DNA from: Clonostachys chloroleuca
Lineage: Eukaryota > Ascomycota > Sordariomycetes > Hypocreales > Bionectriaceae
Assembly: GCA_037952775.1 (NCBI GenBank)
Contig: JBANAY010000004.1
Span: 12,896,001 to 12,960,000 of the forward strand
DNA: 64,000 bases
Reading direction: 5' to 3'
Both the position numbers and the translations under genes were made by a program. The notes beneath the pieces are model-generated. The model ran no database searches, was not told where the DNA came from, and was given only the letters and a program-made list of their open reading frames with translations. How positions within the stretch are numbered: position 1 is the first letter of the stretch; the number at the start of each line of letters is the position of its first letter. Of the stretch, positions 37,961-49,260 are shown piece by piece.

Positions 37961-39755
37961 AGGCTGTCAAAAGCGTGGGATTGAGACTAACAGGTGCTGG
38001 ACCATGTTATCTCCCCGGAGATCACTCCGGGCTTATGAGATGTAGTAGGCATACCCCGATGCTGTGCGAACTCTTTTTTTGGATCTTTTTGGATTTTATT
38101 TTTTCCCGAAAGGTCTCTCCATCATCACATTATCTGGGGATCTTCTTGAAGGGCCACAGCACGAGTTCCTGCACGCGACGACGAGCCACCCGGACAACTC
38201 ACTCACTCCCCCACAGCTATTTTTGTAAGGTCGTTTCTGTTGCCAGTAGTAAGAAATGGTCGGCCACGTAGATTCATACAGGTGATTTTATCGACGAGCA
38301 TGAACGTTTCTACCGAATCCGCTTTCAAGCTGCATTCAGGCCTGTTTATTCAGACTTGTCTCCTACCCAGCTTGTCCAACCCAGCTTGTCCATCCCAATA
38401 TATCAATGATCAATGATGCCGTTCACCAATTCCAGTTGCAATGATGGTCACGGGCGCTCCCCAATCACGGTCGGAGTTTACGTGACACCTTGGACTGGTT
38501 TTTCTTCAATGCCCCAGCCATGCATGGAGCTTGTAGTTGGACAATTTCTGCTCCGTGCCGTATTTTTCTCTCTGTTGATATTCCTTGACATGGCTGGGAT
38601 ATCCCTTGCTTATGGCGAGAGAAAAAACACACTCCATATGAAACTCTTGGAGAGATCGCTGCATTTCAAGGCCTCGGACGCTGTGGCATTTGTAGCATCG
38701 AGCTCAAGTCTCTAACCTGGTCTTGACCGCAAGTTACGGGTCACGTCACGCAGTGGCTATCAACCTGATGCTCATTTTTCATCACACTCATACCTTGACA
38801 ACCTTGGGAGTGCTCGATAATGTGATGTGACCGAGTTGCTCCAGGGGTGCAGGTTGAGGAGGTACGTCCAAATGCTCTTCTCAGGCTTACTAAATTCCTA
38901 CTAAGATCGTATGGTACCTCTTGATACACCTTTTCGTGTATTCTATCCAAAAAGAACTCTGGTATATCTTATTACCGTATGGATCTCAGGACTCACCTAC
39001 GAAGATAGTCGGTTGAACGATGGCTTGGCTAGATTATGTCACCGAATACAACAAGTAGAGATTTATATTATCTACTAGTATCTAGACGGCGGGTCTGTCG
39101 TCTAATTTCTTTGATTGTTCTCACTGGCAAGTATAAGCTGCATTAATGGTTACTCGGGCTCGAGCAAGAAGTGACGAGCGCAAGGGTAAGACGTCCACGA
39201 TGAGAGCAATGATGGGAAGAGACTGCTTTGGCATCCACCTTTGAAGAATAGAGGACCCATTTTCGTTTTGGATGCAGCATTGCATCCCTATTTTGAGGGA
39301 GATGGAGGTAAGTTCTGGTATTTCATTGATTTTGGGTTTCGTGATGGACCTTTTCAGTCGAACAAACTGAGGGAATCAGATAACCTATCTTGAACCTCTG
39401 GTGACAGCAGAAACCTAAATATAACGGATCCATTCGCAGAGACGGAGTGGTTAGTAGACTTCTATCTACCTAGATTTACACCTCTGGCACCTCACGGTGC
39501 TACGTGTCCGGGCGAAACGCTCAAACCTTGTCACATCTGACTTGGGAAAGAAAAGAAACAGGCAGAATGTGGTGGTAGCTTTGAGTTAAGGTACTCTCCG
39601 ATACATTGCGATGGCAGAGCGTGAACCTTGGCTCATTTGTCTTGTCGCAAGCCTCACCTACGCTGCTCTTCCAGTGGATATATCAGTCGCTCCCCCTCCT
39701 CCTCCTTCACGGCGGCTGCGGTCTCTTCCTTCTTTACTAGCCTTCCTCTCCTCAA
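37961..39755. other. gene-poor region
   Basis: Only one ATG-initiated frame of 100 codons (38413-38715, plus) is present. It resembles nothing I know and lies in DNA with many stops, so it is not called a gene. Several STOP-rich and A/T-rich segments suggest degenerate sequence. No terminal inverted repeats, long terminal repeats or transposase motifs were recognised. Confidence 0.4.
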
Positions 39756-39763
39756 GTGCGCTG

Positions 39764-40347
39764 TTACCGAATGAGCAATAAGTGCCTGGTAGATACACTA
39801 CCAAGACGTGGCTCCGTCTCAACAAGTACCAAAACTGATGGCAACTTCTCACAAATCTCGTCTGCGACGCTATCTCCCTTCGTGGCTGCATTTCGGCGAG
39901 CAGTCACAGTCAACCATGAGAAAGTCCAGAATTTCAAATGTAAAAAAACTACTCTTCCCAAACAACTCTTCCAAAACAACTCTTCCAAAACAACTCTTCC
40001 CTTTCTGGTTATAAAGTTCTTAATAGCACGCCCTCCAAACACATTGGCAGAAGAGAGGAGCAAAAGGTTCTAGACAGCGTTGATGTTATCATGCTTCAAG
40101 TGCATAGGGAGCTCGCAAAAAAGGTCGAAGAGAGCTCAATATCTGCAGCCTCTGCTCTCTGACGGCCACCCTGGTCGCTCAAACATTGATATATGGAGCG
40201 AATAAAGAAGATGCGTATCTGTGGAGGAGAAAATCAAAAGAGCATGTGAAGGCTGTAGTGGGAGTGGCCCACGGAGGCAGAAATGAAGCCTTGATCTGTG
40301 TCATTATTGAGATGGCCATGGCAGAGGCACTCAAGTGGGTGAAATAA
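39764..40347 (+). pseudogene. possible decayed coding relic of unknown family
   Basis: An ATG-initiated frame at 39771 reads into a polar protein of about 60 ordinary-looking residues, then passes through a 14-bp tandem repeat (39952-39999) into low complexity and stops near 40072. Further on, one frame reads VHRELAKKVEESSISAASAL and stops at about 40161. A neighbouring frame then stays open for about 60 codons to 40347 (containing LVAQTLIYGANKEDAYLWRR and AVVGVAHGGRNEALI). The pieces could be fragments of one broken gene, but I recognise no family. Chance open frames remain possible. Confidence 0.25.
39952..39999 (+). repeat. 14-bp tandem repeat, about 3.5 copies
   Basis: The unit CTCTTCCAAAACAA repeats at 39952, 39966 and 39980, with a partial fourth copy at 39994. 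The first unit differs by one base. Confidence 0.85.
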
Positions 40348-40816
40348 AACGTGGCACACCAAAGCTCTTTCTGCGTAAGACAGGGGGACCTCGTTTTTTA
40401 ACTAAATACAACAAGAAGAGAATAAGAAGAGAATAATAATCTATTCTATAATATTTAGCTTGATATTGTATTCAGCGCTAGGCTATTTATTGTGATATTG
40501 TGTTGAATTTCAGTGCTGAACTACCTCGATGTACCAGCTTTTATTTCACCCACTTGGCACTCTACTTCCGAACAGCCTTGAAGTCAGGTGATATTATTAA
40601 ATTAGGGACACACCTGGAGGAGTATCTTTCCGAGTAGGTAGGTGTCGCTTCTAAGGCTACAGGCAGGAGCATTTAACCCTGCCCACCTTCCAGGGTATTG
40701 TCAAATCCTAAGAACTAAGGCATCTGCTGCTTGGTTGTGCTTCCCACATTTTTGTTCGTTGTCTTTTTTGATTAAATATCTGGTACTGTCTGTTTTCTTC
40801 ATTTCTCTTTCGATGA
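40348..40816. other. A/T-rich segment before the decayed kinase gene
   Basis: A strongly A/T-rich stretch (about 40396-40560) without coding potential lies here. The kinase N-lobe, which should be encoded just left of 40817, is not visible in any frame, so the 5' end of that gene is either lost or too degraded to recognise. Confidence 0.45.
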
Positions 40817-43800
40817 CGACGCCTGCGTCCCACGGTCAGATACCAGACGGCAGGCTCAATTAATGATCTGTTCAACCGAAGGACCAATCATAACGTTGTG
40901 GGCATCCATTTCTGGAGAGATGGCAGGGGTTCTCCAGTGCAGGACTATGTCCACATAGCCATGGAATATTACGAGCTTAGGGACTTGCAAAAGTATCTCG
41001 ATCATCCTTCTAAATGCCCAAATGGCCGGCTGCCCGAGCGTGAGGCTGGCAGTATCGCCTCGCAGATTTTGGATGCTCTTTATGTGATGCACCAGCACAA
41101 TTTTTCCCACTGGGATCTAAAACCTGCAGTAAGTGAACTCTGCAAACGATAGAATCAACTTTTTATTTCAATACGTACTCATATTTTCCTTAGAATCTTC
41201 TGATTAAACAACAGCCTCCCAACCCTTGGCTCATCAAGCTGGGCGATTTTGGTATCAGCAAGCGGGGAGAGGTCATCAGCAATTTCACATCGCTAGCTGG
41301 GACGATAGACTACATGCCTCCAGAACACCATGGATATAGGTCTCGGTCCGGTGGTGATGATTCCCGAGCCGTTGATATGTGGGCTTTTGGATACACAGTC
41401 TTTCGAGTCTTAACCGGCCAAGGCATGTTCCGCGATGGACAGGAGCGCCACTCCATTTTCAGCAACATATCGCCCTTCCCCGATCATATCTTGAGAAATC
41501 TACAGATAAGTGAGGATGGGATCAGTTTCCTTCGGAAGCTGGTCGTTGTTGATCCTGGAGCAAGGATCGACGCAGAAACGGCATCACGAGACCCATGGAT
41601 TGAGAGACATGATTAAGAGCAGCACCAGCATCCCCAGAAACAGGCTTCTGTCGCTGGACCAACATATACAAACCAGGATCAATCTAGGGAATAGCCACCT
41701 AATTCGGCCGTCGATGTTCGTTCTCACACCTCGTTGACAGAGATCACTCTATATCCCGGCTGTCCCTCGCCATTCCCTAACAGGCTGAGCACTGGTGAGA
41801 GCCAGCTTTATACGGTATCAAGTCAGTCTACTCGTGCCTCTACGGCGTGGCCAACGACTACTCATACAGCTCTGGGCCATAGTCCAAGTCCTTTAGATGG
41901 AGGTGATAAAACGGTATCAAGTCAGACTACCCGAGCCCCGGCGGAGTGGACAGCGGCCACTCATAAAGCTCCTAGCCATAATCCACATAGTTTGGATGGG
42001 GGTAATAATATGGTATCAAGCCAGTCTACCCACGCTTCCGCAGCGTCGCCAACAGTAACACGAACAACTCCCAGCGATGGTTTAGATTTCCTGGATGAAG
42101 GAAATAATATAGCAAGAAAGGATGACGCCGAGCTCTTTTTTGCCGACGCCTCCAGCCAGCGCAGCTCAACCCGTCCACATTCGGTGTCCATGTCAGCCCC
42201 CACGACGCAAACGTATTCCCTAAACCCTGGGCATGACACTACGATTGCACGAAGGTCTGTCCATGGTCCGTTGGTGAATGCCCCTGATATTTCTCTAACA
42301 AAGAGCACGCCATCGCTATCTGCAAAAGAGCCTCCAGCCTTCACGCCTGCCCCCTTAGCTCTCTCGCAAGACCTCACAACGCCCAGCGATCAATACCCCC
42401 TTTTTCGGCAGAGTCTCAATCTCAGCCAACACGAATATCCATCCAAATCACAGCAAGAACCATCTATGAGTATGCCTGAACATAAATGGTCGGCAGCTCT
42501 TCCAATTGGTCTCTCGTGCCCTAGAAAAGAGAATGTGGTCCCAACTGATGCAGACCAACTTGATATCTCAGTAAACGACCAATCTGATGTTCCCCGTGGG
42601 GATCGCTCTCAAAATTCTCCCGTGATAGAGCAGCTTGAAAGCTTCGCGTACAACACCACTTTGATGAGAAGTGTAAAGAGATTATAAATGGCGATTACGA
42701 ACCCCCAACTATATATCAAAGACTTGATATTATTGGAGAACTTGAGAGGACATTAGGGAAGGATCACATAATTGCCATTGATGCACGTTGCGTTATCGCT
42801 AAAGAGCAAATCGACGAAGAGAGAAATTTCTTTGAAGCGGTCAGGACATATCAACTTGCCCTTCTTGTAAAGAAGAAGATGTTTGGGAGCGATGATCCGA
42901 GAATCCTACATAGCATGCATGACTTGGGAGATGCGTTGTCGCGTTACTGCAAGTTTGAAGAAGCGGAGCCCATCTGCCGCGAAGCTCTCCGACAGAGAAG
43001 GAGAATACTTGGCCCTTCAAACATCGACACCATTGAGAGCTTAGGGGCATTAGCTGCCTGTTTCCAGGGACAGGAAAATTTCAGCGAGGTCGCTCCGATG
43101 TTCTACGAGGTTGTGGAAGTAAGGAAACAGTTCCTTGGGCCTACTGATAAGAGAACTGTTGACGCCATGGTCTCTCTGGGCATTTGCCTGAACCGAGAAG
43201 GCAGAGTCCACGATGCAGAACCCATTCTCCGAGATGTTGTTCAGATTATTAAGAGAGAGCCAGACAGCTACGAAAAGCGAGCGCCAGATGCCGTCCACGT
43301 ATTGTGCCTCATTCTGTGTCACCAGAGCCGGGTTGAAGAAGCGGAAAGACTTCTACGAGAAGATGCATCAGAGAAACCCTGAGTATTTCCGCACTATGGA
43401 GAATTTCCATTGGTTATGCTTTGCCCTAAACGCCCTAGAACATTATCAAGAGGCTCAGCCGATGTGGAAACGCCTGGTCAAGAAGCTATAATGGAACCTC
43501 GGCAGGGATAACATAACGTCAATGAGGACTAAACAGGCATATGTCCAGCATCTCATCAAGTTGGGTGACACGAAGAAAGCTATGAAGAAATCAAGAGAAG
43601 TTTTCGAACGCAGGACCGAAGTCCTCGGCACCACTCATCTCGACACTCTTCACACCATGCAATGGCTCGGCCACCTTCTCCTTACTGAGGAGGGGCCAAC
43701 CGAGGAAGGACTCACAGTGTGCCATAATGTCTATCGCTTTACTGAAGAGGCTTGGGGGGCTTATCATCCAAATACTTTCACCACTTCGTTCTGGCTTGGT

Positions 43801-44955
43801 GATGTACTCATTAGAGCCGGTAACATCAAAGAAGGTCGCGAGATACTAGAAGCTCTTCTCCATAACCAATAGCTCACCTTTGGTAAAGCTCACGGAGACG
43901 CAATAGTGACGAGGGACAGAATCGCCGCTTCTTTCCTCGATGAAGGTGACAATGCCAACGCAGAGCAGTCGTTCAGACAGATTGTCCAGTTGAAGGAAAT
44001 TGAATTGGGGGTGGATGATCCGGCCACAATCGACGCTGTCTACAACCTTGCGGACTTCCTTGATCAGAGCGGCAAGTTCTATGAGGCAGAAGTTCTCTTC
44101 AGGAGAGTTCTAGCGCATAGGGAGAGGAATCTGGGGCAACACCACCCCGTAACTCTTGTAGCCGTGACTGCACTCGAACGGGCGCTGTATTCGACAAAGT
44201 AGTATGCTGAGGCAGAGCAGGTCTTCCGCACCGCTCTTCATGCCTATGAAGGAAAAGCTAACGAGGAGTTCATGCAAGCAGATTTGCAAGAGTCCCTGGC
44301 GGTGACATTAACATGCCTGATGTGACATTCCAAGGCTGAAAAGCATTACTATTGGGCGTGGCTACTACGAAAGAATGCCGTGGGCGAGAAAGATGGGATC
44401 ACACTCGAGTATATGGTCAGATATGCACTATATCAAAAGGACTTCCAACAAAAGGCAGACGAAGCAGAGACTCTAATACAAGATGCCGTCCGATTATATA
44501 AGGAGGTGCTCGGCGCCGAACACCCGAAGACTCGGGGAACCATTGATACATATGCCCAGACACTTCTCGAAAATCATAACTATACAAAAGCGATTGAAGT
44601 AATCAAAGAGATCAAAAGCCATGAGGAGCATACTCTAAGTAGATATTCTCCCGAGTTTTTCGCAACCATGCTGAATCTGGGCCACTTGTACAGTCTCAAT
44701 AACCAACTCAGTTTGGCATTTGAAACCTACACGGAGCTTCTTGATTTACAGAAGACGAGGCTAGGCGATCATGATGCAGCAACGCTGGAGACCTTGCACA
44801 GGCTTGCGGAGGTCAGAATGGACCAGGGCGCGTTCATTGAAGCCATGGGCCTAGCGAGCAAAGTTGCCAAACTGCGGTCGCAATTTCTTACCGATGGCTC
44901 TTGGAGGGAGAGCCTACGGTTGGAAGAGGGATGCAAGGAGCGGCTACTGCGTTGA
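40817..44955 (+). pseudogene. decayed protein kinase / tandem repeat / TPR gene
   Basis: A protein kinase lacking its N-lobe is encoded by 40817-41128 and 41194-41613, joined across an intact 65-nt intron. Visible motifs are HWDLKPANLLI (catalytic loop, HRD changed to HWD), GDFGISK, a PPE activation-segment end and DMWAFG. The same frame runs past two stops into a Ser/Thr/Pro-rich linker with a three-copy 33-residue repeat, to 42687. A second frame (about 42660-43382) and then the first frame again (about 43350-44955) encode about 15 TPRs of the 42-residue kinesin-light-chain type (LG..HP.T and EAE signatures). In-frame stops lie at 41614, 41692, 43489, 43870, 44200 and 44323. The architecture suggests a signalling scaffold or fungal NLR-like relative, but no function is claimed. 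Confidence 0.7.
41812..42108 (+). repeat. three in-frame 99-bp tandem repeats
   Basis: Units start at 41812, 41911 and 42010. Each encodes 33 residues beginning VSSQ(S/T)T and ending near LDGG(D/N)(K/N). The first two copies are most alike; the third has diverged. The unit length is a multiple of three, so copy-number change would keep the frame. The repeat lies in the linker between the kinase and TPR parts of the decayed gene. Confidence 0.85.
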
Positions 44956-45197
44956 AGTGGTGTCGAGATTACCTATCTGGCCATACCGCCATTCTTGAAC
45001 GACGAACGCTTCAGGATTGGTGGCAGTGGGCGATGGAGAGATGAGCACTAACAATGTGAGGAAACATGAATGACCGTCAATCATGGAGAAATAAACAATG
45101 ACTACGGTTCAATGTAGGATCGGCATATACTTGTAGTGCTTAGGGTGAAGGATAGGGCTGATATGTGGCTATGCCTTATGAATTACATATGGGTTAA

Positions 45198-46142
45198 TCA
45201 ACAGTTATTCATAACCATGTCATATATAGTCAATCTCATTCCAGGCTTCCACCAAGAAGGCCTCTGGGATCCTGCCACTAGGGGCCCAGGTACGTGACGG
45301 TAGAATAGAGCAGTAGCCATCTCAAATTTCTGTTTGCGGCCCTCAATGAATTTGGCTGTAAGTTTGTCGGCAACTGACGATAAGATCGCGAACATGTCCT
45401 CCTCGCTACCAGGCTCTTCGCTTCCGTGAAGGCGGAATTCCTTGTGCTCCAGGTGCCAAGTCAATCTTCTGCCTTCAATCGGAATGAGATCCGGCAGAGG
45501 TAGCACCCTGTACATCCCTTTTGGGATATATCTAGACCGAGTGAGAAGGATTTGGAACGCCGTCAAGGTATGAAAATATGTAAGCACTGTGATGAACTCG
45601 TCGATGGCTTGTTCAAACAGCTCATCCGTGACGAAGAGCCGTGTAATGTATGGGAGCAGGAGAATTCTGGGCTCGCGGATGTCAGGCCCACCATGGAGAA
45701 GCTCAGATTCCTTGAAGAAGCCACCCCAGAGGCTGGTGTCGACAAAGAGCACATCAGTTTCCGGGTCGAAGGACTTGAGGAAGGCCTTTCGTCTATTACA
45801 GGTAGAAAGCTCGAGGCCATTTTTGCGTACCCAATGGAGTGTAACTTGTCGAGCTTCGCGGTTTACATCAGCTATCTCGACTTCGACAGATCGTCGTTTA
45901 ATCATCTGATAGTCGAACATGACGCATTCATGGGGCCCGTCGGGGTTGTACGCCTCGTCGGCAGCCGTGAGGTGCTTCTTGCGCCAGAGACCCGATTTGC
46001 ATCCCAATACGTGCGGTTCTGGGTCGATCGCGGGCAATGCGTGAGTCCATATCTGGCAGCGGAGTTCCGTGGGAAGATCCTGGAAGTGGTGAAATGCCGT
46101 AGATCTGCTACTGGCAGGCTCTGTCGCTGGGCCAGCCGACAT
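45198..46142 (-). CDS. 2EXR domain-containing protein
   Basis: This intronless gene encodes 314 residues. The N-terminal segment FHHFQDLPTELRCQIWTHAL (from about residue 17) is the signature of the fungal 2EXR domain, and the following pattern (DVNREARQVTLHWV and DVLFVD) fits the family. 2EXR proteins are strongly expanded in Pezizomycotina, and their function is unknown; the motif is reminiscent of F-box-like helices. No signal peptide or membrane helix is seen. The start ATG is preceded, 12 bases upstream on the coding strand, by an uninterrupted run of 23 A. It lies tail-to-tail with the decayed kinase-TPR gene, in the accessory-looking part of the window. Confidence 0.8.
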   Translation of the reverse strand: MSAGPATEPASSRSTAFHHFQDLPTELRCQIWTHALPAIDPEPHVLGCKSGLWRKKHLTAADEAYNPDGPHECVMFDYQMIKRRSVEVEIADVNREARQVTLHWVRKNGLELSTCNRRKAFLKSFDPETDVLFVDTSLWGGFFKESELLHGGPDIREPRILLLPYITRLFVTDELFEQAIDEFITVLTYFHTLTAFQILLTRSRYIPKGMYRVLPLPDLIPIEGRRLTWHLEHKEFRLHGSEEPGSEEDMFAILSSVADKLTAKFIEGRKQKFEMATALFYRHVPGPLVAGSQRPSWWKPGMRLTIYDMVMNNC

Positions 46143-47504
46143 GTTCTATTTCTGTTTTTTTTTTTTTTTTTTTTTTTGACGTCTTGTGTGTGATGGGTGA
46201 AAGCCTCTCTGTGAGCTCTCAAGGTTGAAGGATGGGAGGGGTGAAAGTGCCACGGTCACGACCGTATATAAGTATAGCCATAGCAGGTTTTCCTGATCAG
46301 ACTTCACATGTTTCTTTCGCTCGCGATGTGCAGTGCCATATTGCAACACTATCATGTTTCAAGCCAGTAATTCGCGCAGAAGTCTCCAGCAGGAACTTTC
46401 TCAACAAAGTGCCAGCGCCCAATGGCGAGATCCAGAAGACGCCCAATACTACTCTTCAATCGTCGTATTTGCTCAACAGCCACTCAGCCAGGGACACGTC
46501 TTTATAAATGCATCTGCCGTGTAACTATCCAGTGAGGCATACCCTATTGGCTGTGATATATGATTGGGGATGCGAGTCTGATCACTTGTCATATTTGAGA
46601 AGAGAGGGGAAAAGCTGGGTCAACCCAAACAGCTGAAAGGAAACATTCCAGTGTCACATTGGTCACTTATCATAAAAGCAGTGATGAAACCGGTTTAGCC
46701 CACGAGCATCGTTTATTGGCACCTGTAACGGTAGTAATTAAGCGATCCATCCTGTAGCTCTGAGCATATTCTTATGCAAGCAGAAGGAGAAATGTAGTTC
46801 TAGTCTGAGGTTATGCTTTTCCCATACATTATCGAAATGCAAGTTCAAGAGAAATGGGATCCTTGCATAACCCCCATCTTCACCATAACTAAAACCATTC
46901 CATTATTCATTACAACATTTGGAACTATCCCTACCTACCTAGTTATCCTACTTTCCACAATCATTGTTTCTAGATCGGCCAGGCGGTGATGAGACAAGCC
47001 GATGACACATAAGCGAGGGAGTAGTCTATGAAAAATTCAAAAGGTTCGGACTAATCAAATAATTTTGAATCCAAGATAAAGGCCTATGTTAGCGAATGGA
47101 AGTTAAACGATTTGGGGGGGAACACACGTATAAGAAGCACGATCACACCAAGGCTCGCGCTAGTCGGTGGTGATTCATGGCATCTTCTTCAACTAGCTTT
47201 ATTTACCTCTCTCCTAAGCATAATTTCTAGGTCTTGCCATCTCTAGATTGGTCAATTACCCCTTGATCAGGCTGGACCAAAACGCCGTCGCCGTGCCGAT
47301 GGTGGGGAACCACGAGCTTCATGGAGATCGGAGAATCCGGAGGCTAGTCAATGACGTCCACGAAGCCTTAATTAAGCGAGGAATGTTGGTAGATAAATGA
47401 TCATCAAAAGTAAGGCATTCTCTAGATATTTCCTTTAATTTACTGTATTATTTCTTGTTGCAGGCGGCGTTGTAAAAGTGCACTTTAGGGTTTCCCAGCT
47501 CACG
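46143..47504. promoter_or_regulatory. divergent region, 2EXR gene and oxidoreductase
   Basis: This 1.36-kb region lies between divergent genes. It contains the 23-base T run at 46155-46177 (A run on the 2EXR coding strand) and A/T-rich DNA from 46530 to 47460. No frame with coding character was found. Confidence 0.45.
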
Positions 47505-49260
47505 ATGCCTTCAACCAACGAGAGTAGACGCCATGTGGTCATCGTCGGGGGCGGCGCTGCAGGAATGGTGAGAAGACTCGACCACCACCAGAAATCGAGT
47601 GCCGTATGCTGATGTGAATGAGAATTAAGTCATGCGCTGCCACACTTGCGAACCATCCTGAGAAGTTCAAGGTCACGCTGGTAGAGAGGGCGAATGTTGT
47701 CGGTGGCCAGGCCACGTCCATACCACTGGACCCCCAAAAGTACGGTGCATCATGGATGAACAATGGCGTTCAGGGAGGCTCAAAGGTCAGGCTTTGTCGT
47801 ATCTGCCGTCGGCTAAGGCCAGCGAGGGTCATGCTACTGACACGCCCATTCTTACTCTAGATATTCAAGCACACCTTCAACTTCTTCGAAAAATATCATC
47901 ATCCGCCTGAAGAGATCCAGCTACAGGTTTCATTTGGCAAGGGCGAGGATGGATTCTGGACTAACGTGTTTCCAAGCAACTTGGTATCCAAGTATGCCAA
48001 GGATATCAAGCGCTTTGGCTTCTTCCTCAGCGTCGTCAAATGGGCTATGCCGGTTCTGGGCCTGATCCCCATCAGCATCATGCTTCGGCTGTTTCTATTC
48101 AGCAAGGATTTCGGCGACAAGATGGTCTACCCTCTCATTGCCTTGTTCTTAGGCACTGGTAATCAAACGGCCCATGTCCCTTCAGCAATTGTGGAGAGGC
48201 TGTTTGATGATCCCAACATGAAGCTCTGGGACTATGATCCTCAAACACTGCTACCCAACTTGCCCACCATGGTAACGTTCGACCACTTACATGAATTCTA
48301 CCGCAAGTGGCGCGAGGATCTAGAAGCGAGGGGTGTGTCCATCAGGACTGAGACAGAAGTCAGAACCGTCTTATCCAGGTCCAAGAACGGCGTCAAGCTT
48401 CGAATCCGAAGCGCTGCTACAGGTGAGACAACAGTCGAAGATTTCAACGAGATTGTGTTCTGCACTCTCGCAGACGATGCTCTCAACATCCTTGGAGACT
48501 CGGCAACTTGGCGAGAGAAGTTCGTCCTTGGAGGTGCAGGCTTTTACGACGACATCACCGTCACGCACAGCGACACCAAGTACTTTGAGCGCCACTACGA
48601 GACGCAGTTCAAGTCGGAACTTTGCGCCGAACCCCAGTCCGACGAACAAAAGAAGCAGATATCGTTCGCAAAAGGCGAGGACTCCAAGAATGGCTTCTCG
48701 CCAATGTACTTCACCTACACATACCCTTCGGACCCGCGCCTCATCGAGATGTCCTTCAACTGCAGCAACTACCAGCACCAGCTAAGGAAGCCAAATGCCA
48801 AGGCAGACGAGGAGTACCAGCCAGTCTACCAGACCATCTTCCTAAACAAGAAACAGAAGCACCTCTGGACCATCGACGAAATCGACGAAGGCAAGATCAT
48901 CAAGAAGAACTGGTGGCACCAGCTCGGCCATCGCTGGCAGCACTACCTCCGCGTGGTCCCGGGCATGATGTTCCTCCACGGGCGGAATAGCACGTATTTC
49001 GCCGGATCGTGGACTCTAGTGGCAAGTTTTCTTTTCCCTGTTCAGCGTCTAGCCACTCTAGCTAACTGACTGACCGTTGCTTACAGAACATGCATGAACT
49101 GGCTTGTGTCAGCGGGATTGCCGCGGCATATCATCTTGGGGCGGACTATGTCAAGTTTGATGAGTTTGCGGAAAACTTCTTTGAAAAATACCTGTTACTC
49201 TCTCATGGCATGGTCTACTCTCGGCAGGAAAAAAAGAGGGCCAAGCGAAGTACATGGTAG
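47505..49260 (+). CDS. FAD-dependent amine-oxidase-like oxidoreductase
   Basis: Four exons (47505-47567, 47630-47785, 47861-49018, 49087-49260), all joined in phase 0, give 516 residues. The N-terminus is a Rossmann dinucleotide-binding motif, VVIVGGGAAGM, that continues across the first intron. A second FAD-contacting element, VERANVVGGQATS, follows. The C-terminal part has FAGSWTL followed by NMHELACVSGIAAAY, which fits the flavin-binding end of the amine oxidase/NAD(P)-binding family. A hydrophobic stretch near residues 125-150 (WAMPVLGLIPISIMLRLFLF) may be a membrane anchor. The family contains many oxidases and desaturases; the substrate cannot be predicted. The first exon is short, and its ATG at 47505 is the only reasonable start in frame. 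Confidence 0.83.

Noticed and set aside
34241..40816. Intact transposon or retroelement
   Set aside because: No transposase, reverse transcriptase or integrase motif and no terminal repeats could be found, although the region looks degenerate.
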